This document shows, piece after piece, positions 46,798 through 58,156 of a stretch of 64,000 bases of DNA (positions within the stretch are counted from its first letter, which is position 1; the number at the start of each line of letters is the position of its first letter). The stretch is from Hymenoscyphus infarciens (taxonomy: Eukaryota > Ascomycota > Leotiomycetes > Helotiales > Helotiaceae): the NCBI GenBank assembly GCA_001414345.1, contig LLCB01000148.1, positions 1 through 64,000 on the forward strand, in the 5' to 3' direction. Under the pieces are notes generated by a model. It was not told the origin of the DNA, did not search any database, and saw nothing but the letters and a program-made list of their open reading frames with translations. A program made the position numbers and the translations under genes.

Positions 46798-47220
46798 TTG
46801 ACGACGGCGTCCGCGACCCCGGGAGCGAACTTCTCTCATGACGATGACGCATGGTCGGATGGCTCTGGCTCTACTACCGAAATTCCCAAGGAGGTGGTTG
46901 CACATGCAGTTAAGGACGAGGTTGCTCTCAAGATCGCGGATGGCAGTTCTAAGAGCCTTCGAAACCTATGGGAACTCATAGTTGACATGTTCGCCTTACA
47001 CCCGTAAGCAAACACGAGACAGTGAGTGGTAAGGCTCCCAAGGTTAGAGGAATTCTGTTAATGGATTTATAGAATGAAACTCGATACTCGGCATGAGGGA
47101 ATCGACTATTCTACTCCGAAAACACGAGCAGAGTTTCAATTACTAATTAAGAACCACCTTATTCATTACCAGAAGCAATTCAGACGATTTACGTTCTTCT
47201 TATTAGCGGTGGAACTGTAA
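46798..47220 (+). pseudogene. Two-exon gene with lost start codon, family unknown
   Basis: Exon 1 (46798-47003) and exon 2 (47073-47220) join across a 69-bp intron (GTAAGC to TTATAG) in phase, reading FALHPMKLDTRHEGID. The product would be 117 aa. Exon 1 has an acidic start (FSHDDDAWSDGSGSTTEIP) and helical KSLRNLWELIVDMF. Exon 2 has YSTPKTRAEFQLLIKNHLI and ends in VEL. The first codon is TTG (TTGACGACGGCG); an ATG one base change away would be the natural start, and no upstream in-frame ATG exists. It lies in an island of normal composition. Either the start was lost, or an upstream exon is missing. No domain recognised. Confidence 0.45.
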
Positions 47221-47702
47221 ATAGGTAAGATTCTAAATTTATCAACAAGTGCAAGATAGGAAACTTGGAGGGTTTGATTGTTTCCAAACGCAACTTTCCT
47301 TGGTGGTGGAAGGATATGCGGCACGCGGTCTTGAGCCATTGGGGGTGCGGTGTGCAGCCACTGTACCAGTACCAACACTCTTTTACTTGTGGAGACTCAG
47401 ATAGTGGGCATACGAGTATGCGAGTGCCAATTTAAGAGGGTAGGGTCGCATAGATCCCTGGAGTGAATCGTGTTGCGGTTTGCCAAGCGTGGTGGAGCGA
47501 ACAGTGAGCATAAGGGAACATACCTATATTTCCCGTAGTCGCCACCAATTCCAGTCCTTTGTATATGATCATGAACCAATTACCTGAAGTTTTCCCAAAG
47601 AGGGGTCGGAAGCTTCAAACTTTTCCACAAATAAATCAAATAAAAAAAGCCCCACTGTTATTCAGTGAGTCATGAAGTCTTAATAAGCCTTGTGCTCATT
47701 TT
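47221..47702. other. Intergenic
   Basis: About 480 bp between the two-exon relic and the hAT-like element. Its last 8 bases (CTCATTTT) are the left target-site duplication of that element. No gene seen. Confidence 0.4.
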
Positions 47703-48217
47703 CAGTGTGGTCGATAGTATTTATAATATTGTACCACTACGATATATTGTTGGAAACCCACTTTAATACGTACTATTTATACCATTTAAATGCCACGATA
47801 TCCAACAATATTATCCTTTATATTATTAGTATTTTAATCGATATTATGATAATATCACGATACTGCCAAGCATGCCAAGGACTTTGAATTCTTACTTAAT
47901 TTAAGTAATTCTTTTTTATAAAAATAGAGTACCTGAAACATAAAGAAGTAATAGTAGTCTTATAATGCTCCGAGTGTTATAAGTTGTTATATGTTGAGAA
48001 GAAATACTTAAGTAGAAATTGCTTTATATACTATGCTTAATTAGTAGACTTTAAGTGGGGTTTTAGGTACACGAGTCATTAAATAGTATACTATATAATA
48101 TCGCGATATTACTATAGTATTACAGCGAAAACTAATACGTACTATTGGAATATTATGATAATATATAATTCGAAAATACTACAGTATTTTATCACGATAA
48201 TACTATCGACCACACTG
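47703..48217. mobile_element. Non-autonomous hAT-like DNA transposon (MITE)
   Basis: A 515-bp AT-rich element with perfect 19-bp terminal inverted repeats (CAGTGTGGTCGATAGTATT at 47703-47721 and its complement at 48199-48217). The 8-bp direct duplication CTCATTTT flanks it at 47695-47702 and 48218-48225. CAGTG termini plus an 8-bp duplication are the marks of the hAT superfamily. It has no transposase and its interior is nearly pure AT. It sits between two coding relics, both of which may once have belonged to one locus. Confidence 0.88.
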
Positions 48218-48240
48218 CTCATTTTAGTATTTAGCTTCAT

Positions 48241-48696
48241 AACTTCTCGACGGCAGAAGCAGCTTTAAAGCAATTCGGGGTCGAGCTTAACATTGGTTGA
48301 ATAGACGATTTTAAGGCCACAGTTGTTACCTCATAACTCGACCTGGGCTGCTTTGAACAATTCAAATTTGCCGCGGCTAATGTCTTTCAATTATGGGTAG
48401 TTACAAGCTATCTCACGTTTGCGAGCACTTTTCCCGTGCTCTCTACTAAACACCTCATCAACCATACCATCAAGGCAAATAGGAGACTCGAGATAAAAAA
48501 GAGAGGCAAAAAAGGTCTCGAGCTACTCGTACGTCAAATATTCTCAACACTTACTGCGGCAGAGGAAGCAAGTCAAACTCCAAAGACTCCTTCTCAAGTA
48601 CCAATTTACCAACCTCCAAATGGCTTCATGGGACTTGAGACTTCGTTCACGGTCATTCTGCCAAGGAAGGAACAAGTTGAGAACCCGGTGAATTAG
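48241..48696 (+). pseudogene. Coding relic with two RIP-type stops
   Basis: One frame runs from about 48247 to the TAG/TGA-type end at 48694-48696. It reads STAEAALKQFGVELNIG, TGA, IDDFKATVVTS, TAA, LDLGCFEQFKFAAANVFQLW and then YLTFASTFPVLSTKH, GKKGLELLVRQIFSTL and PPNGFMGLETSFTVILP. Restoring C for the first T in both stops would give Arg (CGA) and Gln (CAA). The family is unknown. Its end lies only 6 bp before the solo LTR, so the LTR inserted almost at the stop codon. The upstream limit is unclear because the hAT-like element ends 23 bp before. Confidence 0.45.
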
Positions 48697-48701
48697 GTTA
48701 T

Positions 48702-48813
48702 TGTCACGGAAAAAGGGGGTCTCACGTGACCCTTTTTCCCTGTATATATAACAGAGTTTTCACCTCCGAATACAAAGCTCCTTAGAGCGTTTTCAACCCA
48801 AAAATACGTCACA
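48702..48813 (+). mobile_element. Solo LTR, 112 bp
   Basis: Begins TGTCACGG, ends ACGTCACA (TG...CA), and is flanked by the 5-bp direct duplication GTTAT (48697-48701 and 48814-48818). Inside, GGAAAAAGGGGGTC and GTGACCCTTTTTCC form an imperfect palindrome centred on CACGTG (about 48724-48729). A TATA-like TGTATATATAA (48741-48751) follows, as expected of an LTR promoter. No internal retrotransposon sequence is adjacent. The length is short for a fungal gypsy LTR. Confidence 0.75.
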
Positions 48814-48820
48814 GTTATCG

Positions 48821-49090
48821 ATGGCCGCCTTTAAGCTGTTCACACGACAGCACAATTTCAAACTCTTCGACTATATCAACATGAGGATTTGCCAGTCCAT
48901 TATGTATAAACTTATCAAACTTCATTATTCCTCATCTCTCGAACCAAGTACAGCAACTTCGAATCCTTCTGTTTATTTCTCAACGCTCCCAAGCTCGGTT
49001 ACCCCATGTTTTACAATTTCAGGAACTCCCATCATTTCGAACTCAGACAAATCGCATATGTCCTTTGCCTCTGTCAGTAATCGCGTTTGA
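48821..49090 (+). CDS. Small uncharacterised open frame
   Basis: 89-aa frame from an ATG three bases after the right target duplication of the solo LTR. It begins MAAFKLFTRQHNFKLFDYIN and becomes Ser/Thr-rich. No domain seen. The LTR supplies a TATA-like box 70 bp upstream, so transcription is imaginable, but coding status is doubtful. Confidence 0.2.
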   Translation: MAAFKLFTRQHNFKLFDYINMRICQSIMYKLIKLHYSSSLEPSTATSNPSVYFSTLPSSVTPCFTISGTPIISNSDKSHMSFASVSNRV

Positions 49091-50113
49091 GTGAATTAGG
49101 AGCTTTCATGCGCATGCTTAACCTTTGCTTGTCAAGTTGCATATTAACCACTTGAATTTCATTCCGTGTACCAATTGATGCCGCGAAATTATTTTTAGGT
49201 AGTAGCTATACGTTGCGAACAACAAAATATACACTCTACACAGCTCAGAAAAATATAAAATAACTTAATCTAAGTCGGAATAGACTTAGTGATAATTGCG
49301 CTAGTTCTTGTTTATTTTAATTACATTGCTGTTGTATCTTCATTCAAAGTCGCGAAGAAATGGCTCGATTGAGAGAGACAATCCGCCGGGATTGTTTACT
49401 TGGGTCGGGCAGTCCCGCGTTTACACAGCATCTTGAATTCACTCCTGATTACACCACTTGTGCCTGAAATTTAGTGCCAATACCTCAAGATCTAACTTCG
49501 GGGTCAGTCTACGTTTTTACGTCCCAGGCAGTTGACTTCAGGTAACCGACGTACTTCCCCCTTCACACCTCCTCAACAACTCTATCACGGACGAACCGAC
49601 AAGTCCCGACTTCTTCATTAAGCCTCTCTAGAGACCCATTCACACGAAAACTCCACCCATAGCCACCCACCCTTAGGGGGCCCTCAAAATGGCGGCTTTC
49701 GCTCACTATAAGCAGAGTATGAGGAGGAGATTCAAGAGAAATATCTTCAAAAAGTAATAGCTACTACTTGTCGGCTTATGCGGAATTTAGACTCGCTACC
49801 TAGGCTCGTCGGCTGCCGCGATGCCACCCCAGCAACTTCGCCATTTTATATAATTAATTTTACAATTCTATTTCACAACAACTAACGGTCGCAAATATTT
49901 TTTTCCTGCTCAGTATCGTAGATCTAGTTGAACCGGACTATATTCACGATGGAACGAATCATACAACGAATGGTTGTAAGTTGGAAGCTTTAGGAGTAAA
50001 TTCCAAGTAGTTTTAGTTTAGCATGGGGCAAACGCTCTTCCGCACTCGAACATTGCTTTAATCAATTGAATTTATACATTGAGTTTATAAATTATCCTTT
50101 CTTATTAGATTAA

Positions 50114-50277
50114 ACGGTAATTAACACTTTTATCCTCTAAATAATCGTAAATACCTACAATATCCCTTAAATTACTTGAAAAGTGACTGCTCTATCCCTT
50201 AAATAATACCCCTTAAAAATAGGGGTATTCTAGTTAGAAAAGAGGGATATTTAAGTTAGTTTATACTTTTTCTCTAT
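50114..50277 (+). repeat. Left terminal inverted repeat of the 710-bp element
   Basis: Begins ACGGTAATTAACACTTTTAT and ends TTTTTCTCTAT. One mismatch to the right arm. Confidence 0.85.
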
Positions 50278-50659
50278 AGTAATTAACACTTTTATCCTCT
50301 AATTTAATTAAAAAGTAACTGTTCTATCCCTTAAATAAGACCTCTTAAAAATGAGAGTATTCTAGTCAGAAAAGGGGTATATTTAAGTTAGTTATTATTT
50401 ACTATTTTTGCTATATTACGCCACCTATTTTTTAGTAAATTAAAGCTGGCACCTTAAGATTAATATATATAATATTAAGCCTTAAGAAATCGTCGATTAC
50501 TTAGTAAGTAATTAAAGCTATAAGTGAAAGAATCGAGAGTATTAGGCTTAACCAAAGCCCTTAAGAGTTAGTTTACGTAGTTATAAGTAGATAGTACATA
50601 AGTAGGTTAATTTAATATATTTATTAATTTTTAGTATATTAGTATAAGGAAACTGATAA

Positions 50660-50823
50660 ATAGAGAAAAAGTATAAACTAACTCAAATATCCCTCTTTTC
50701 TAACTAGAATACCCCTATTTTTAAGGGGTATTATTTAAGGGATAGAGCAGTCACTTTTCAAGTAATTTAAGGGATATTGTAGGTATTTACGATTATTTAG
50801 AGGATAAAAGTGTTAATTACCGT
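50660..50823 (-). repeat. Right terminal inverted repeat of the 710-bp element
   Basis: Inverted copy of 50114-50277, ending GTGTTAATTACCGT at the right boundary. Confidence 0.85.
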
Positions 50824-50878
50824 AGATTAAATTGAGTGTTACCATCAAGAAATTAACTCCACATCTAATATAGTTAGT

Positions 50879-51371
50879 TTGTTCTCTAACCTTGATAAAC
50901 ATCAGGGGTGGCGGAGTCGACCTAACACAGCGAGTCGGCAAACACTGTCACTTCAGCACCACAGAAAACGCAGAATCAGACAAGTAGTGCAGCAGAAAGG
51001 GAAAGGTGCCAATTCCTCTCCAAAAAAAAGAACTACGCTTATTCCTCAAAAGAAGAAACGTTCCCACCCTCCTCCACAATAAAGACAATCCAATGAGGCG
51101 AATGGCTTGCCAATAAACTGATCTCTTATATGAAAAACTCCCAAAATTACCTTTCGTGGCTACCTTGTTACTGGAAAATATCGAAAATTATACTGCGAAA
51201 ACTAAACTCCCGAGAATCCCGAAAAGAAATGATACCACCCCTTTGGAAGAGGAGGATGATTTTGAGCTTCTCACGAGAAAGGTCGCTTCCCCTTACCAAC
51301 TTTCTACGCCTCTCAAGTTTTACAATGCTCGCAAAGCGCGAAACCCACAGGTCATCTTATACCTAGCCTAA
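50879..51371 (+). pseudogene. Coding-like fragments, Lys-rich, unknown
   Basis: Two stretches in an island of normal composition. 50879-51082 reads NLDKHQGWRSRPNTASRQT and ends Lys/Pro-rich (SPKKRTTLIPQKKKRSH). 51156-51371 reads ATLLLENIENYTAKTKLPRI, then PLEEEDDFELLTRKVASPYQ. Both have a protein-like residue mix, but no common start or intron joins them. Possibly remains of one disordered nuclear protein. Confidence 0.3.
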
Positions 51372-52380
51372 ATTTATGAGTTCTTGATTCTTAGCCATTA
51401 CCCATTATCTCTGCAACCATCATTCTTCTCCAACTTCCTTTCGTGTTTAGAAGAAAGTGAGGATGAAAGAGATTATCCTTGGATGCTGATTATGATGACA
51501 AGAAGACCCCACTGATGATGGGGATGAGTATATCAAAGGTCAATGATTAGTCGTTAGGGGCACGGCACATTGTCAATGTCAATTTTGCACGACAGTCCCA
51601 ATCCCGAATTTCATTTACCGTCGTTGTTTTACGCACGCGCTAGATTACTTGGATTCATGGAATTTTGGACAGTTTCATTCCTCGCCATCATAGAGAGTTC
51701 GGACGAGTAAAACAAGTTCCTCTAGTCTATATAAGAAAAGTTACTATTCTGGTAAATTGAGTAAAGGATACTCACATTTCAGTTAACAAAAGTTTTCAGG
51801 TATATACTTGAATGCTTACTCCATAGAAAGCAAGTAAATCTGTTACTTTCATTTTTTTTGGGAGTAACCCTATCTTACCCTCCATGCAAGGCTTAGAATT
51901 ATGATGCTCCCCCCGCCCCCCTTTATTTTTTTGAGGTCGCATGGTACTTGATTATTTAGTTCACAGCATAGCATCTTTTTTTAGGTGCTATTCCCCAAGT
52001 TCTTTTGGTATGGGTTTTAGTCCATGATAGAATAAAACGATGTGCAACAAAATATGCACGTCAGTCCCAGAGAGGAAATAGAGGGTGAGATCGCAGGGGC
52101 TCTGTCTCGTGACAGGCCCCATGAAGGCACCAAAACGAAACCCAAACATTTAGATATTAACAAAGTCAAGAACCAATTTACATAAATAGCTAAACCCAGC
52201 CGAATAAGCCAGTAGTTACTACCATCTTCGCTTAAACTCAGCGCCTCCTCCGTTCCACCCATTCTATCTACTCACAACATATGAGACGGACGGTCTAAAC
52301 ATTTTAAAACAACAAATATACATAACCTTGTATGGCGATTACAGAAGCTATATCGAGAGTATGAGATATGTAAAGTGAAG
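51372..52380. other. No gene recognised
   Basis: About 1 kb of mixed composition before the solid AT block. A minus-strand 81-codon frame (52017-52262) has one hydrophobic segment (IYVNWFLTLLISKCLGFVL) but no other support. Confidence 0.35.
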
Positions 52381-53188
52381 TTAAAGTAGATACTTAATTC
52401 CTTAAACTATAAGAGAGAGTATAAGGCTTTAAATACTATACTCCTTACTTAAAAGGTAGGGATTATTAGGTAATCCTTTATCTAACCTACCTTTATCCTA
52501 TAATATACCCCTTAAATAACCTTTCCTAATTAGGAAAGCGTTGTTTACTATATATATAGATTTAATAACTTAACCTCTTTCTTTTCTTTTTATAACTTTC
52601 TTAAAACTCTCTTACTACTACTAGACTACTATAGCACGTACTACTTAATAAAAAACTATAGTAAGAAGCTTATATTTACCTTTCTTAAGCTCTTTTACTA
52701 ACTAAAATACTCTCTCTCCTAGATCTCTTATCTTCTAGATAGTAAAACTCTAATAAATACTAAGCCTCTACTTAAGTATTATAAAGATAAAGATAATAAA
52801 GAAGGCGTTAAATATATAATTTATAGATTAGAACCTAGGTATTATATACTTATAAGTTCTTTTAAGCTTATTAATCCTAATACTCTACTTTAACTAACTA
52901 TATAAGAGTATTAAATATTAAATCCCTTATATGTTTCCTCTTCTAGTCTAGTTATACTCTAAGGTAGTACGCTTAATAGATTTTATACTAGTAATATCTC
53001 TAAGAATAAGCTAGAGAAGTTAGAAGTTATAAGCTCTAATAAATATTAAGCCTCTAAAGATAATACTAAACCTAAAAACCTTCTTAAGAAGCTTTTAGCT
53101 AATAATACTAAGCGCCTAACTATTAGTAGTAAGGGCTTACTTACTACGCCTTCTATTAAGAAAGGTCGTTCTAATATTTCGAATTTTT

Positions 53189-54140
53189 AAGAAGCTTCTT
53201 ATAAGAGCTATATTACTTCTATAATAGCTAGTAAATTAACTAATTACTACTATAATATAAAGTTAGAAAAGGTAGTATATTATTTTAACTATACTATTAG
53301 CTACTTATATAAAGCTTTACTAAGTATCTATCTCCTTTTTATAATTACCTTAACTAAAAATCTTAAGAAATATTAAACTAATATTAGTAATAAAGTTTAT
53401 ATAAAGCTTTATTTAATTAGTTCTCTACTTCTTATTTTATTTTCTTAACTAATTTTATAGATTTAGAAGTAAGAGAAGTTATATAGTATAATTTATATAA
53501 AACTTAAATAAGGTTTTAGAAGCTCTTAGTTATTCTCGGTTCTAAACTATACTTATTACTATAAGAAGCCTAATAGCTTTTAAGGTCCTACTTCTAATAA
53601 TAAACTAAATAGTAATATTTCTAAGGTTTTAAAGTATAGTAACCACGTTTCTAAGAGTACTTCTTTTATAGCTTCTATCTTAAATAGTACTCTACTTATA
53701 AGAGCTAATACTTATAGTTAAACTAAGAGCTAGAGCACTTCTTATAAGAGTTCTACTATTTATAATAAAGATAATACCTTCTCTTTTAAGTAGTAAAAGT
53801 CTATCTAAAAGCTTTTAAAGGTTCTTTTAAAGAGCTATTCTAAAAAATCTATTCTAAAGTCTATTCTAAGAAAGACTATTTTAAAGAAAACTACTTTTAT
53901 AAAGTTAGTTTCTAAGAAGTCGTCTTCTAAAAAGCTTACTAATAACTATTCTAAGCGTTCTTTAAAAAGCTATAAGCATAAGAAGAATATTTCTAAGAGT
54001 AAGAAGTCTAAGGATAATAATAGTAATAATAAGTCTAATAGTATTAATCTTAGTAATACTCTTAATAAAATAGGTATAGTACTTACTACTCTTAGTAAAA
54101 CTGTTTCTAAGTATTAAAAGAAGTATTATTAGTTAGTTAG
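53189..54140 (+). pseudogene. RIP-mutated coding relic with Lys/Ser-rich tail
   Basis: One plus-strand frame keeps coding sense for about 300 codons. It begins YKSYITSIIASKLTNYYY, then LEKVVYYFNYTISYLYKALL, where the spaced Tyr residues could be former Cys (TGC/TGT to TAC/TAT) of a zinc-binding cluster. Scattered TAA/TAG codons sit where Gln or Trp is plausible. The last third is Lys/Ser-rich (KSYKHKKNISKSKKSKDNNS). It is not part of the gypsy element, which starts 330 bp downstream. It may be a host gene, or an accessory frame of another repeat. Confidence 0.4.
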
Positions 54141-54468
54141 TATACTTTACGTTTATATAGTATAGTTAGTTTCTTTAAAACTTTATATTTATATTTAGCT
54201 ATACTCTCTAAAAAGGTCTTATAACACTTAATTACTAAGTATATAATAATTAAATAAATAAATAAAATCTAAAATAAGCTTATAATACTCTCTAAATAAT
54301 TATAATATAAAAAAGAATAAGACTTCTTAAAAATATATAAGTAAAATAATAAAGTAAAGTATAATAATATATAAAATAGTAGAGAGTATTATTTACTATT
54401 TTAAAAGAACGTTTTTAACCTAAAAATATAGTTTTAATCTAAAAACTAGTATACTTTTACCTCTTAAA

Positions 54469-54963
54469 TATAATAGCACGTTATTCTAGATTATTATATA
54501 ATAGCTGGATTATTATATAATAGCACTATTCTGAATTATTAGCATTTATAAAACTACTAATACTCTTAAGTAGTGCTAATACCTCTAATACCTCTAAGGC
54601 TGAGATTACAAATGACTAATACTTATATAAGCAAAGTACTAAAGGTATTAATATCTAATATTTATATATAGAAGGGATTAAGGTTTAGATATTATATATT
54701 TAGCTTTCTAATGAATTAGAGGTTATATATTTAGCTTTTTAGCTCTTATTATTTAGTATTAGCTATATTAGATAAGGCTTAGTTATTATTATTATTAGAA
54801 CTTAGAAGCTTCTAAACTCTTATATATAGACGTTTATATTCGGTATAGAAGAGAGACAGTTATTATTTTCTTCTATATTAGTACCTAGTATCTATATATA
54901 TTATTCTACTATATATACTTTTATATACCTCTATTATAGTTATATATATTTTATACTATTATA
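54469..54963 (+). repeat. 5' LTR (495 bp)
   Basis: Starts TATAATAGCACG and ends ACTATTATA; the original TG...CA ends have probably become TA...TA by C-to-T change. Direct repeat of 62063-62557. Almost completely stripped of CG. Confidence 0.88.
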
Positions 54964-56579
54964 TAAAAATAATAACTCTTCTTCGCTAGTAATAGCCTTA
55001 ATAATATCTCTTTTTAAGCTTATTACTACTTCTTATTTAAAAGTTAATTTATACTTAATTTAGAATATTATAATAATATTCTTATATAGCTAAGTAATTA
55101 GAGACTACTTAGATAGCTAGTAATAGTAGGGCTTATTATCTATATAGATAGCTAGTAAAAATCGTGTTTTAGTATATATTAAGAGATTAGAATATACTAA
55201 GTATTTCCTAAGAGTCCTAATAACTCTAGATTTAGTAAATAAGTTAACTTATAATAGTTATCTAGAAGGCTTCTAAATCTAATCTTACCTCCCCTCCTTC
55301 TAATTTAATATTTAATATATTAGAATCTAAAATAACCTCTAGTCTCTTCTAAGCTCTACTTCTAAGTATAGAGCTCCTTCTTAGAGAATAAAGTTAAGCC
55401 TCTACTAAAAGGTCTCTAACTTAGTACTATACTTCTAAGAATAATAAGAAGCCTAAGAATAATAAAGATAAAGGCTTAGTACTTAGAAGCTAGAGAGATT
55501 AATAGAACTTCTCTAATATAAATAAGATATAAGGTATAATCTAAGCTATAAAAGCTAAAGATTAAGAAAAAAAATAGAGAATTTTAGAGTAAGATAATTA
55601 GATTACTTAATTATTAAACCTAGTATAGTAAATTAGTTAATAACTATTAAATAATAACTAAAGTCTAAGTCTTATCTAACCTATATAAACACCTCCTTCT
55701 ATCTCTTTAAACTATTATTATAGATAAGACTCTACTTTTAATATTCCTTCCTTATAATAACCTACTCTATACTTATAACTCGAAAGTACCTTAAAAGCCT
55801 TTTAACCTATTAAAAGTAAGATTATAGAAAAAATTAAACTTTTAAATAATAGCATTTTACTTATATATAAGTAATAGAGAATATTAATATATAATCAACT
55901 CTATATAAATACTAACTATTATTAAACGCTTTTAACTTATAAAGCTTTTATTTAAGAGATAATAATAAAACTCGCCTAGAACTACTTAGAGCTCTAATAT
56001 AAGTCTAATATAAGTAAGATAGTATTTAAGGATTATAAAGAAATAATTAAACTTCTTAATACCTACTATCTAACTAGTTATAAGAAGGAGGATACCTAGA
56101 ACGCCTTTTAGTCTCTTTAGATAGAATAGAAGAGTTATATAGAAGAAAGTTTTATAGAATTTAAAAGTCGCTTTTTAAGTATAGTAATACTTAGAGAAGT
56201 ATCTAAGTAAGATAAGTTCTACTATATATAGAATAAGCTTATACCTTAGCTTTAAACCTAATTAGTTAATAGTAAGAAGTACTAGAATACTAACTTTAAT
56301 AAGATAGTAAGAGATCTATTATTTATAAATAAGAAATAGTACTATAATACTAAGTTATATATAACTAGTATAATAAGTACTAAAAAACCTATTACTATAA
56401 GCTTATTATACTAAAAGCCTAATACTAACCAAACCTTATCTAGTTCTTTAATAAAACCCTTACTACTCTTATATAGACTTTATTCTACTTCTTAAAAAAC
56501 TTCTTAAACTTCTAAGCCCTCTTCTACTAGTAAAAGATTAAAGACTTCGTCTATAAACTAACTCTCTACTAGTATAAAA

Positions 56580-56621
56580 TACTATAATTATAGGAAACCT
56601 AGGTATATTAAGCCTACCTAT
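56580..56621 (+). pseudogene. Ruined gag CCHC zinc knuckle
   Basis: Reads YYNYRKPRYIKPTY. Replacing Tyr by Cys or His and Arg by Gly, each a single G-to-A or C-to-T reversal, gives the spacing C-x2-C-x4-H-x4-C of a retrotransposon zinc knuckle. This is direct evidence of both gag identity and RIP-type change. Confidence 0.8.
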
Positions 56622-58156
56622 TCTAATCTACCTAGTATTAATAAGATAGAGAAGGATAATTAACCTAAGAAAGAATAACTACCTAAAAAGTACTCTAATT
56701 CTAACCTAAATTAAAAGGAAAATAAAGAAGCTTAGATAAAAATACCTTCTTAAGCCTATATAAATATAATCTAGCTAAACTTAACTTTTCTAAGCTTATA
56801 AGAGGAAAACAGTTTCTTATAAATACTACTCTTAATATATAAGAATATAGTATTAAAATATAAGCTTTAGTAGATATAGAAGTAAATAGGTACCTATTTC
56901 TAAATTAACCCTTAGCCTTATAATTATTAAAAGTAATAAGTTTAAAGATCTAGAAACTACCTTATTTAGTATCTATTTATAAATATAATAATAGTACTAA
57001 AAGCTAGATAACTTAGTTTATATAACTATATTTAAATATAAATAAATATTATATTTATAACTACTTCTTTATTATCCTAAACCTTAGATAATAAGACCTA
57101 ATTATTAGTAATAAGTAGTTAAACTATTTTAAAGTTCTTCTTAACTTTTTAAAGAACTAGATTACTTAGCTAGCTAAATACCCTCTAACTCTCTACTATA
57201 GTAAGGAAATTCTACTTTCTCTTTCTAACTAGAACTAGAAACCTTTTTTAAATTACTAGTTAGATATAAATTAAAAAGAATATACTATCTAATAATAAGA
57301 AAGACATAAAAAGAATAGACTTATAAATATAGCTAAGTTATTACTTCTATTTATAATAATACCTCCTAAAATTTTAATATCTAACTTTAATCTAAAGCCC
57401 TTATAAACTACTAGTATAGCCTTAAAAGGCTAGACCTTATACTCTTTTATCTATAAGATAAGTATAAATATAATATATTATAATATAAAATAGTCTAATT
57501 TAGAATTTTATATAATAAGCCTCTATAAGCTAGATTAGGTTATTAATAAGAGATTAGCTCTTTTCTAAAATAATAATAAGATAAGAGCTCTAATATAGGC
57601 TTAACTCCTAAGATATTACTTATTTTATAAAAACATATTCTTAAAAGTAGCTTCTAATAAGCTTCCTTCTTACTATAAATATAATTATAAGATTACTTTA
57701 AATAAGCTACTTCCTAACTCCTTTTCGCCTCTATATTAATAGTTAACTATAAAGCTTAAGACTATAAAAGAGTATCTTATAAAAAACCTAGATAAAGAGT
57801 TTATTATTAATAGTAATAGCTCTTTTGTCTCTTTAGTACTCTTTATTAAAAAAGCTAATAGTAATAAGTTATAGTTCTATATTAATTATAAGAAGCTAAA
57901 CACTCTAACTTAAAATAATTCTTACTTAATCTCTTATATTAATAAACTCTTTTCTAGAATAAGAATAGCTAAAATCTTTACTAAACTAGATATTAGATAA
58001 GCTTTCTATTATATCTAAATAGACTCTAACTTAGAAGAGATAACCACGTTTAGAACTAGGTATAGTATATATAAATATAAGATCCTCTCTTTTAGACTCT
58101 ATAATAGCTCTACTACTTATTAATATTATATAAATAACGTCTTAATTAATTATCTA

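Larger units (their letters stand above)
50114..50823. mobile_element. 710-bp element with 164-bp terminal inverted repeats
   Basis: Left arm 50114-50277 and right arm 50660-50823 are inverted copies differing at one visible base (TTTAAGTTAG against TTTGAGTTAG). The element is flanked by the 7-bp duplication AGATTAA (50107-50113 and 50824-50830). A diverged direct copy of the left arm lies at about 50280-50400 (ATTAACACTTTTATCCTCTA again). There is no coding capacity. The superfamily is not clear: a 7-bp duplication fits none of the commonest groups cleanly, and an original 8-9 bp one may have been trimmed by mutation. Confidence 0.85.
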
